Positions 1 to 7,824 of a DNA stretch of 11,000 nt are shown here, piece after piece. Under the pieces are notes generated by a model. The model saw only the letters and a program-made list of their open reading frames with translations, was not told the DNA's origin and made no database searches. The stretch is taken from contig CAZNPU010000044.1 of the NCBI GenBank assembly GCA_964575335.1, forward strand, positions 1-11,000. The letters are read 5' to 3'. Both the position numbers and the translations under genes were made by a program. The DNA is from CAZNPU01 sp964575335. Its GTDB lineage: Bacteria; Planctomycetota; Phycisphaerae; Phycisphaerales; SM1A02. Numbering within the stretch: position 1 is the first letter of the stretch; each line of letters starts with the position of its first letter.

Positions 1-1
1 A

Positions 2-1936
2 ATTCAGGAACAGCAGGTGCTTCTGCTGTACCATGCGACGAACGCGACGTCGCTTGCGATTCGCGACGCCTATGTGCAGGCGCACCCGAATGTGAAGACG
101 CTGGCGCTGAACATTCCGTATTCAAACCCGACGCACATTCCGAACCCGTTGTGTGACAGCTTCCCCTGCAACGGCAACGCCGAACAGATATGCTGCGCAT
201 GTCCGCAGATTGTGGACGGCGAGGCGGCCAACGAGTTCTACATCACTCCGGGGTTTTATGAAACACAGATTCGCCAGCCTGTGTTGAATTTTCTTTCCCA
301 GCAGGGGAATGAGGATATCCGTGTCATCGTGACCACCAGGGGATTGCCTGTGGCCATCAGTAAAGGCTTCTTTCCACCGGCTTCACATGCAAGGTCGTGC
401 ATTCAACTCAGTGTTGAAGCTGCGCTGAGTCAGGTGGGCATGGAATCGAGTCTTTACGCCAATCCGTACTATGCGAAGCTCGGCGTTTCCTTTGAGGATT
501 TCCTTCAGATGGGAGGAACCGTATGCAGCCCCGGCGGCCAATCCTTTGTCGGCAAGATGTTTCTGGTGAGTCGGTTGGATTCAAGCGATCTTGATGATTA
601 TTGCGACCAGAGCAGCTGCAGTAATACCTACAACAGCGTCGATGAAATTGAAGCGCTGATTCAGCGATCTCAGAATCTGGAGGTGAACAAACGCGCCGTT
701 ACACTTGTTGTTGATGATTATGAGAACGGATACCCGTTTCTTTATGACGGCGCTCGGTTCGGCTATTACATGCAGCAGCGTGACTGGTGCGTTTACTATG
801 ATCAAAGCTGCAAGTTCCTTCATGGACCTGGTACGCCCGCGGATGATGCAACGTGCGGCAACGGTGTTCCCGGGTGCGGCGAGTGGGAACAAAGCGTTGA
901 AGGTGAGTTCGCTGATTATCCTGAAATTGTTCGTGTCACAATGGGCCGGAACCATCGTTGGGACACTTCAGAATCAATGTGCGTCGATTATGTGCGCCAC
1001 TATGATCCCCATCCGGCAGCGCTGTTTCTGAGCATTGAATCGTACAACGGTCTGACGATCCGCACGCCGTGTGCCTGCGGACCTGGCGGCAACGATTGGA
1101 ATCATGGTCAGGTGCTTGATTGGATCGCAGCAGGCGGCGCGTTTACGGCAGGCTATCTCATCGGACCAAGTGGCGGCGGGCCGATCATTGATGCGAACTT
1201 TGTCGTTGCCAATCTTTATGAACATGGCCTGACATGGGGCGAGGCGATCTGGTCGGGCATGCGATCGTTCTCTACGACGGCTGTGCCGATTGGCGATCCG
1301 CTTGCAAGGGTCAAAGTGTATGATCCCGACATTAACCAGGATGGAGTTGTTGATATAGACGACTTGATGATCGTCATGGCGAGCTTCGGATCGTGTCCCA
1401 CGGAACCGGACCCGTGTCCTGCAGATATCAACGGAGACGGGGTCGTTGATCTTGAAGATATTAACTTCATTGACGAGGCGTGGGGGCGGTCGTGCAATTA
1501 TCCCGCACCGCCTGTCACTGATTGGCCGATCATACCGTACCCCGACGTTTATGGTTTTCAGCGGTGCGGCGACGCCAATGGAGACAGGATGGTCGATGAA
1601 AACGACTATGATGATGTCAGCGAGGTGCTCGGGATGTCGGCTGTTGAATGTCCAGCTGCGGACGTCAATCACGACGGCTGGGTAGATGAGGCAGACCTTG
1701 CGTGGATTCAGAGCAATTTAGGCCGATGCCGTGGCGATGCTAATGGAGATTGTGCGATTGATGTCAACGACCTGCTTGCGGTCATGGGAGCATTGTGCAG
1801 CGACGCATGCGATTGTTCGAATAATCCGCAATTTAACTTCGCAGCAGACCTGAATTGTGATTGTCAAATCGATACTATGGACATGATGGTGATATTGCAG
1901 AACTGGAACGAGGGCTGCCCAGACTCATGTGAATAG
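2..1936 (+). CDS. TIGR03790-family secreted protein with C-terminal dockerin-like repeats (5' partial)
   Basis: The reading frame is open to the left edge, so the true start and any signal peptide lie outside the window; the GTG at 17 is only the first possible start codon inside it. The first ~430 residues match my memory of TIGR03790, a family of unknown function: an opening VLLLYHATNATS strand, a YxxxHPNVKTLAL segment, an IRVIVTTRGLPVAI strand, NPYY, and a FLVSRLD strand followed by a helix. TIGR03790 was described as restricted to genomes that carry exosortase. From about residue 436 (counted from base 17) the protein carries six DxNxDGxxDxxDL-type calcium loops, typical of type I dockerin and other secreted planctomycete proteins. 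Many Cys residues lie between them, consistent with export and disulphides. No PEP-CTERM sorting tail is visible; the protein ends EGCPDSCE. An intrinsic terminator lies about 100 bases downstream. The family call is fairly sure; the function is unknown. Confidence 0.8.
   Translation: MQEQQVLLLYHATNATSLAIRDAYVQAHPNVKTLALNIPYSNPTHIPNPLCDSFPCNGNAEQICCACPQIVDGEAANEFYITPGFYETQIRQPVLNFLSQQGNEDIRVIVTTRGLPVAISKGFFPPASHARSCIQLSVEAALSQVGMESSLYANPYYAKLGVSFEDFLQMGGTVCSPGGQSFVGKMFLVSRLDSSDLDDYCDQSSCSNTYNSVDEIEALIQRSQNLEVNKRAVTLVVDDYENGYPFLYDGARFGYYMQQRDWCVYYDQSCKFLHGPGTPADDATCGNGVPGCGEWEQSVEGEFADYPEIVRVTMGRNHRWDTSESMCVDYVRHYDPHPAALFLSIESYNGLTIRTPCACGPGGNDWNHGQVLDWIAAGGAFTAGYLIGPSGGGPIIDANFVVANLYEHGLTWGEAIWSGMRSFSTTAVPIGDPLARVKVYDPDINQDGVVDIDDLMIVMASFGSCPTEPDPCPADINGDGVVDLEDINFIDEAWGRSCNYPAPPVTDWPIIPYPDVYGFQRCGDANGDRMVDENDYDDVSEVLGMSAVECPAADVNHDGWVDEADLAWIQSNLGRCRGDANGDCAIDVNDLLAVMGALCSDACDCSNNPQFNFAADLNCDCQIDTMDMMVILQNWNEGCPDSCE
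1328..1885 (+). repeat. Six dockerin/EF-hand-like calcium-loop repeats inside the TIGR03790 gene
   Basis: Six in-frame 13-codon loops begin at bases 1328, 1424, 1571, 1661, 1736 and 1847. The first two are canonical (DINQDGVVDIDDL and DINGDGVVDLEDI), with Asp/Asn at positions 1, 3, 5, 9 and 12. The third (DANGDRMVDENDY), fourth (DVNHDGWVDEADL) and fifth (DANGDCAIDVNDL) keep the acidic positions. The sixth (DLNCDCQIDTMDM) has Cys at positions 4 and 6. Type I dockerins carry two such loops, so this could be three tandem dockerins. Start-to-start spacing is uneven (96, 147, 90, 75 and 111 bases), so the array is diverged rather than recently duplicated. I infer calcium-dependent folding or protein-protein attachment outside the cytoplasm. 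Confidence 0.8.
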
Positions 1937-1939
1937 GCA

Positions 1940-1960
1940 GGCATGTAGGTGGCACATGCC
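1940..1960 (+). other. Small hairpin just after the TIGR03790 stop codon
   Basis: GGCATGT (1940-1946) and ACATGCC (1954-1960) form a perfect 7-bp stem with a 7-base loop, four bases after the TAG stop. There is no T-run after it, so it is not a typical intrinsic terminator. It may protect the 3' end or be chance. Confidence 0.3.
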
Positions 1961-2034
1961 CTGGTATGGCCCAGTGAGCAACTTGTGCGATATTGCGGCC
2001 AGGATGGCGACCACCACATATAAGTTCACGCAAG

Positions 2035-2066
2035 TCCGCCGCCCCTACGGGCGGCGGATTTTATTT
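2035..2066 (+). terminator. Rho-independent terminator
   Basis: TCCGCCGCCC (2035-2044) pairs perfectly with GGGCGGCGGA (2049-2058) across the 4-base loop CTAC, and TTTTATTT follows. This is a textbook intrinsic terminator for the plus-strand gene ending at 1936. The T-tract is on the plus strand only. The minus-strand rho transcript would meet the same stem without a U-run, so it may be a weak stop for rho. Confidence 0.88.
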
Positions 2067-2162
2067 ACTGCTCTGTCATTGTGGCTGAAAAAACAAAGTG
2101 CAGCAGTGAATCAACGAAACCAACGGAGAGAAGGGCCTATGGGTCATCCGCTTTGGCGGCGC

Positions 2163-3290
2163 TTAGCCCTTCACCAGGTCTTCATTGGTGGGGAAGCGTT
2201 TGAGCGCTGCGAGCAGTTGTTCGATTTGCCGCGGCGGGGGCATGTTCATCAGTCGCCGGCGCAGAGCGGTGACTGTCTTCAGTTCCTGTTCGCTCAGGAG
2301 CAGGTGCTCCTTGCGTGTGCCGCTGGCGGCAAGGTTGATGGCGGGGAACAGACGCTGCTCAGCGATGGAGCGATCGAGAATCAGCTCCATGTTGCCGGTG
2401 CCTTTGAACTCTTCGAAGATGATCTGATCGGCCCGCGAGCCGGTGTCCACGAGGCACGTGGCGATGATGGTGAGCGAGCCACCTTCCTCAGCTTTGCGGG
2501 CTGCGCCGAAGAGTTGCTTGGGCACTTCGAGCGCGCGGGAATCAAGGCCGCCGGACATGGTGCGCCCGCCTGAACCATACTTGCGTGAGTTGTTGAACGC
2601 TCGGCCGAGTCGGGTGAGGCTGTCCAGCAGCACGACCACATCCATGCCCGCTTCCACCATGCGTTTGGCGCGTTCGATGGCGAGGATGCCGAGCGAAATG
2701 TGCTTGTCCACATCCTGATCGTTGGATGAGGCGAGCACCTGCGCGGGGACGTTGCGTTTGAAGTCGGTGACTTCCTCCGGCCGCTCATCGATCAGCAGCG
2801 CGATGAGTTCGACGTTGGGGTGGTTGTGCTTGATGCCGTAGGCGATGTTCTGCAGGAGGATGGTTTTGCCGGCTTTGGGCGGGGCGACGATGAGGCCGCG
2901 CGTGCCGTAGCCGATGGGGCAAAACAGGTCGATGAGCCGGCACGCGGGCGGACAGCCTTCGTATTCCAGCGACATGCGCGGCTGGGGATCAAGCGGCGTC
3001 AGTTCCTCAAACCGTTTGCGGCTGGCGTACTGTTCGGGCGGCAGCCCCTCAATCTGGAGGACTTCTTCGACGACCGGTCGCGGGGCTCGCGGCTTCTTGC
3101 CTCGTCGCCGCCGGGGCTTGCGCTCCACCACGTGCACGGTAAGCCGCTGCCCCTGCCGCAGAGGATATTTCTGCCCCAGTTCGATCGGCACGAACGGGTC
3201 GGTTTGCTGTTCCAACAGGCAGTCGTCAAGTTGTCTGATTCGACCCTCAGCGCCCGCCGGCCACTCGAGGATCCCGCTTAGGGTGGTCAT
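2163..3290 (-). CDS. rho: Transcription termination factor Rho
   Basis: Rho is a hexameric RNA-dependent ATPase that strips RNA from stalled RNA polymerase. The core is unmistakable: P-loop APPKAGKT (residues 136-143), Walker B region VVVLLDSLTRLGRAFN (from 218, Asp223), the GGLDSRALEVPK Q/R-loop region (247-258), EEFKGTGNMEL (293-303) and the arginine-finger motif SGTRKEHLL (323-331, Arg326). Residues 1-55 align with the cold-shock-like primary RNA-binding domain, but the usual GFGFLR RNA-contact stretch appears as AEGRIRQ. A basic run (KPRRRRGKK, 58-66) follows. The ATG at 3288-3290 is chosen because the protein begins there as MTTLSGILEW, at the start of that domain. The 110 codons open upstream give a non-protein-like translation and contain the promoter. 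At 375 residues it is shorter than E. coli Rho (419) and lacks the N-terminal helical domain. No Shine-Dalgarno is visible. Confidence 0.96.
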   Translation of the reverse strand: MTTLSGILEWPAGAEGRIRQLDDCLLEQQTDPFVPIELGQKYPLRQGQRLTVHVVERKPRRRRGKKPRAPRPVVEEVLQIEGLPPEQYASRKRFEELTPLDPQPRMSLEYEGCPPACRLIDLFCPIGYGTRGLIVAPPKAGKTILLQNIAYGIKHNHPNVELIALLIDERPEEVTDFKRNVPAQVLASSNDQDVDKHISLGILAIERAKRMVEAGMDVVVLLDSLTRLGRAFNNSRKYGSGGRTMSGGLDSRALEVPKQLFGAARKAEEGGSLTIIATCLVDTGSRADQIIFEEFKGTGNMELILDRSIAEQRLFPAINLAASGTRKEHLLLSEQELKTVTALRRRLMNMPPPRQIEQLLAALKRFPTNEDLVKG

Positions 3291-3310
3291 ATTGCGTTCA
3301 AACGTGGTCA

Positions 3311-3365
3311 CGGCAGCCCCTGCCGGACAGGCTTCACAACCGAATATCCCGGAGGCCGGCTGTGA
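3311..3365 (-). promoter_or_regulatory. Structured rho mRNA leader (two hairpins)
   Basis: Two inverted repeats lie in the predicted rho leader. The upstream one pairs 3357-3365 with 3334-3342: nine positions, eight of them paired, around one A/C mismatch. The downstream one is CGGCAG-GGG-CTGCCG (3325-3311), a 6-bp stem with a 3-base loop, ending 20 bases before the ATG. E. coli rho is known to be autoregulated by termination in its leader. A similar control here is inferred, not shown. Confidence 0.4.
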
Positions 3366-3441
3366 TGAGAAATTGCCTGGGCGTTCCTGAGACAGCGTCC
3401 GACGGCAACCCGGTGCGCCATCGACGCGCCCTTCAGGAATG

Positions 3442-3470
3442 AGTAGAGCAGGGAAGCAGGGGCATGTCAA
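3442..3470 (-). promoter_or_regulatory. Sigma70-type promoter for rho
   Basis: On the minus strand a perfect -35 box TTGACA (3470-3465) is followed, after exactly 17 bases, by TCTACT (3447-3442), which matches 4 of 6 positions of TATAAT. Transcription should start near 3435, giving a leader of about 145 bases before the rho ATG. This is the best promoter match in the window. Confidence 0.7.
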
Positions 3471-3613
3471 GGGGTATGGGGTACTGGTTTGCATCATGGG
3501 AGCGAGCAGCCGACTGGAGATTTTGCTGCGCCGCGAGGCGTTACGAAACGAACACGAAGGCAATCGCCATGACCATGCGAATGCGGTGTGCATCGCAGCC
3601 TTTGTGCGAATCA

Positions 3614-3645
3614 TCAGCATTCGTCAGTGTTCAGTGTTCAGCATT
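3614..3645 (-). repeat. Nested short repeats over the psuG stop codon
   Basis: On the plus strand TCAGCATT (3614-3621), then CG, then two adjacent copies of TCAGTGT (3624-3630 and 3631-3637), then TCAGCATT again (3638-3645). The psuG stop codon (TGA on the minus strand, 3633-3631) is part of the second TCAGTGT copy. The unit is 7 bp, so gain or loss of a copy would change the last residues of PsuG. Confidence 0.6.
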
Positions 3646-4659
3646 TTGGGCCAGTGCGGCAGCCACCTCCGCAGCCACCTGGGCGTTGTTCAGGAGCAGC
3701 GCGATGTTGGCATCGAGCGATCGGCTTTGGGTGAGGCGCGCAATCTGGGCAAGCACAAAGGGGGTGCGCTCTTGGCCGGCAATGTGACGCGCAGCGGCGA
3801 GCGCTTCAGCCTCGCGCACGGCCTGCTCAAGTTCGTCTGCGTTCATGGCAAATTCGCGAGGCACGGGATTGGCAAGAATGATGCCGGTGGACTGCTGCAG
3901 GATGCGCCAGTGCGTATCGCAGATTTGCGCTGCGGTTTGAGGATCGTCTGCGCGATCGCGCACTGCAAGATCGTCGGTTCCGATGCATTGAAACTGCGGA
4001 AAGCAGCTTGTGCGATAGCCCACGACGGGCACACCAAGCGTTTCCAGCGCTTCGAGCGTTGCAGGCAGATCAAGGATGGATTTGGCTCCGGCGCAGACGA
4101 TGCACACCGGCGTGGTGGCAATGGCGCGAAGGTCTGCGGAGATATCGAGATGCGATTGCCAATTGCGATGCACGCCGCCGATGCCGCCTGTGGCGAACAC
4201 GCGAATCGATTGCGGCGAAAGAGATTGGCTGCTGTTTTTTTCAGCAGACAGATGTTTTGATGCGCACGCGCATGCTGCGAGCGTTGCAGAGACGGTTGTT
4301 CCCGCCGAGCCGCCGCGAGCGATGATGGCTGCCATGTTGGCGGTGGAGGCTTTTTCAGCGCATTGGTTTTCAGCCAGCATGACCAGTTCATCATCATCAA
4401 GCCCGATGCACAATGTGCCATCGATAATGGCAATGGCGGCAGGCGTCACGCCAGCGTGATGCAGGCTGCGCTCCATTGCGCGGGCGAGTTCGAGATTGAC
4501 CGGCTGCGAACGATCCCACTGCGGCAGATCAAGTCGCGAGGTTTCCGGCAGCGGCTCGCGCGGCAGGCCGTGGGTGACGACAGCGGTTTCCAGCGCGACC
4601 ACAGGACGGTTTTCGCGCAAGGCGGATTCGACTTCGGGATGTATGCGTATGGCGGGCAT
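3631..4659 (-). CDS. psuG: Pseudouridine-5'-phosphate glycosidase
   Basis: PsuG interconverts pseudouridine 5'-phosphate with uracil and ribose 5-phosphate, acting in the cytoplasm to recycle pseudouridine from RNA. Family landmarks are clear: PVVALETAVVTHGLP (19-33, with the catalytic-type Glu24), VTPAAIAIIDG (71-81), Lys103 in EKAS, VFATGGIGGVHR (154-165), DISAD (172-176, metal-type Asp176), VCAGAKSILDL (188-198, Schiff-base-type Lys193), ILANPVPREFAM (261-272) and the terminal LLNNAQ (322-327). The ATG at 4657-4659 gives MPAIRIHPEV, matching the family's start; the 30 codons open upstream do not look like protein. No Shine-Dalgarno is visible. At 342 residues it is longer than E. coli PsuG (about 312), because of a segment near 38-55 and a Ser/Gln-rich insertion near 133-151. 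The partner kinase PsuK is not in the window. Confidence 0.95.
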   Translation of the reverse strand: MPAIRIHPEVESALRENRPVVALETAVVTHGLPREPLPETSRLDLPQWDRSQPVNLELARAMERSLHHAGVTPAAIAIIDGTLCIGLDDDELVMLAENQCAEKASTANMAAIIARGGSAGTTVSATLAACACASKHLSAEKNSSQSLSPQSIRVFATGGIGGVHRNWQSHLDISADLRAIATTPVCIVCAGAKSILDLPATLEALETLGVPVVGYRTSCFPQFQCIGTDDLAVRDRADDPQTAAQICDTHWRILQQSTGIILANPVPREFAMNADELEQAVREAEALAAARHIAGQERTPFVLAQIARLTQSRSLDANIALLLNNAQVAAEVAAALAQNAEH

Positions 4660-4662
4660 GGT

Positions 4663-4682
4663 CGAATGTGTGCGAATGTGTG
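4663..4682 (-). repeat. 10-bp tandem repeat immediately upstream of psuG
   Basis: CGAATGTGTG occurs twice head to tail (4663-4672 and 4673-4682 on the plus strand), ending 4 bases before the psuG ATG. On the coding strand this reads CACACATTCG twice. A further CACATTC lies at 4708-4714. The 10-bp period is one helical turn. It could be a protein-binding or mRNA-level control site, or simple slippage. Confidence 0.5.
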
Positions 4683-4799
4683 ATTGTGATGGTACGGCGG
4701 GATGTGAGAATGTGCTGGGTGGGGGTGCTTGTTTGAGTTGAGGCGACAATGCTCAAACGCGGATCAACGGGCGATTGAGAACCGCTGAGGTTTGCGTGG

Positions 4800-4834
4800 G
4801 CATTGTGCAGTGATGACACAATGCGGCTTGTCAA
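4800..4834 (-). promoter_or_regulatory. Candidate psuG control region: inverted repeat next to a -35 box
   Basis: GCATTGTG (4800-4807) and CACAATGC (4817-4824) form a perfect 8-bp inverted repeat with a 9-base spacer, the shape of an operator for a dimeric regulator. On the minus strand a perfect TTGACA (4834-4829) lies 4 bases from it, so the repeat would cover the spacer and -10 area of a psuG promoter. No good -10 hexamer is seen at 16-18 bases, so the promoter itself is uncertain. The site also lies about 85 bases before the divergent gene at 4909. Confidence 0.4.
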
Positions 4835-4894
4835 AAGCACGCAGATTCCTGGTTTTTGCTCAAGGCTTTCTGCCTGTTTTCCACGCTTGCCTCC

Positions 4895-4900
4895 TACGCT
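4895..4900 (+). promoter_or_regulatory. Candidate -10 element for a leaderless zinc-ribbon gene
   Basis: TACGCT (4895-4900) lies exactly 8 bases before the ATG at 4909, so a transcript would begin at or next to the start codon. No convincing -35 box is seen and there is no Shine-Dalgarno. The same spacing is found before the ABC-F gene. Confidence 0.35.
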
Positions 4901-4908
4901 CATAGAGA

Positions 4909-5643
4909 ATGTTGAGGCGGTTGACGATCAGTGTGCTGCTCGGGTTGGCGACGGCAGTGGCGGTGGCGTGGGGATGCGCAGTTCTCGTTGATCCATATGC
5001 TGCGCGTGCTGCTGCTCCGGCTGGGGGATCGACAGGAATCGGAGCTGGCGGTGGGCAGCTATCTGGAGGCGGGAGCGGGTGGTCACGGCCATCCGGGGTG
5101 GGCGACGGCTGGTCGTACTGGATCGCCCGGTCGCAGGGCGCGGTCGTCGTGCAGCGTGCGCCGGCTCGCTTCAACGTGCATGATGAACTGGCTGAGGCGT
5201 ACCGGGCGGTGCGCCAGCGCGAGGTTCCGGGCTGGAGCAAAGTGCATCAGCCGCCCGCTGCGCATGAACGCACGGCATCGGGCACATGGATAGAAGATGC
5301 ACGCGGCTGGCCGTGGCTGTGCCTGCGTTCGGAGACGGCGTTTGGGACCAACCAGCCGGCCGAGGGCGATCCCTCTGCGATCAGGGCAGCGACGCGATGG
5401 GGGATTCGGCTGTCAGAGCCCACGGAATCCGGCACGGGTTCGCTATTAGTGCTGCCACTGAAACCCATCTGGAGCGGGATCGCGCTGAACACGATGGCAT
5501 ATGCGCTGGGGTGGTTTATCGTGCTGTTTCTGCCGGGCGTTGCGGTGCGATATTGGCGGCATAAGACGGGGCGATGTCCGGCCTGCGGATACGATCGCCG
5601 CTATACCGGTGAAGCGGCGTGTCCGGAGTGCGGCGCAGCGTGA
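4909..5643 (+). CDS. Membrane protein with C-terminal zinc ribbon
   Basis: This 244-residue protein starts with a hydrophobic segment (MLRRLTISVLLGLATAVAVAWG, about 5-25), which is either a signal anchor or a signal peptide. A Gly/Ser-rich stretch (38-66) and a soluble middle domain I do not recognise (about 67-178) follow. A second membrane segment spans about 187-213 and a short basic linker YWRHKTGR precedes the end. The last 22 residues form a CxxC...CxxC zinc ribbon (Cys223, 226, 238, 241; CPACGYD and CPECG). Membrane proteins ending in this ribbon are very common in Phycisphaerae, where their role is unknown. With the usual positive-inside rule the ribbon would be cytoplasmic and the middle domain outside. 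ATG 4909 has no Shine-Dalgarno. The product is hypothetical; the frame is well supported by its composition and motif. Confidence 0.8.
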   Translation: MLRRLTISVLLGLATAVAVAWGCAVLVDPYAARAAAPAGGSTGIGAGGGQLSGGGSGWSRPSGVGDGWSYWIARSQGAVVVQRAPARFNVHDELAEAYRAVRQREVPGWSKVHQPPAAHERTASGTWIEDARGWPWLCLRSETAFGTNQPAEGDPSAIRAATRWGIRLSEPTESGTGSLLVLPLKPIWSGIALNTMAYALGWFIVLFLPGVAVRYWRHKTGRCPACGYDRRYTGEAACPECGAA

Positions 5644-5776
5644 TGATAACGTGATGATGATTTTGCAGCGGTTGTGCGCCTACAGTTGGAGCCTGCAGCG
5701 GCGTTGAGTCATGCCATGCAATGTGCGACAACAGCAGGTTGTTGTTGATTCGCTCATGACGAGCAAGCGTACCCGC

Positions 5777-5782
5777 TACACT
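5777..5782 (+). promoter_or_regulatory. Candidate -10 element for a leaderless ABC-F gene
   Basis: TACACT (5777-5782), within CCGCTACACTT, ends exactly 8 bases before the ATG at 5791. A start site at the normal distance would fall at about 5789-5791, so the message would be leaderless or nearly so. No clear -35 match is present at 16-18 bases. The same 11-base string recurs at 9496-9506 before the prepilin gene. Confidence 0.45.
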
Positions 5783-5790
5783 TTTCGATC

Positions 5791-7761
<1,971 letters not shown>

Positions 7762-7824
7762 CGAGCCCAAGGGTCGGGGAACTTTGTTGTCAGGGCAACG
7801 ACGGTGTGCGCGGTGAACGAACCG

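Larger units (their letters stand above)
3291..3630 (-). other. psuG-rho intergenic region: rho promoter and leader
   Basis: This gap of 340 bases holds no gene I can support. The rho frame runs through it without a stop, but its translation looks random. Read on the minus strand, it contains the psuG 3' end with short repeats, a plain stretch (about 3471-3613) where I see nothing, the rho promoter (3442-3470), and a transcribed leader of about 145 bases carrying two hairpins. It therefore probably separates psuG and rho into two transcription units. Confidence 0.6.

Noticed and set aside
974..1672. Minus-strand open frame of 232 codons opposite the TIGR03790 gene
   Set aside because: The plus-strand frame carries conserved motifs and calcium loops. 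The antisense translation is Arg/Ile-rich and featureless.
2035..2058. Intrinsic terminator for rho on the minus strand
   Set aside because: The hairpin is shared, but no U-run follows it on the minus strand, so I list it for the plus strand only.
1929..2573. Plus-strand open frame of 214 codons crossing the terminator and the rho 3' end
   Set aside because: It runs through an intrinsic terminator and antisense to conserved rho motifs.
3291..3620. 110-codon N-terminal extension of Rho
   Set aside because: The translation looks random (many Arg, Ser, Pro and Cys), it contains the rho promoter, and Rho homology begins at the ATG at 3290.
3439..4260. Plus-strand open frame of 273 codons opposite psuG
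   Set aside because: It covers strongly conserved psuG sequence in antisense and has no motif. Long antisense frames are common in GC-rich DNA.
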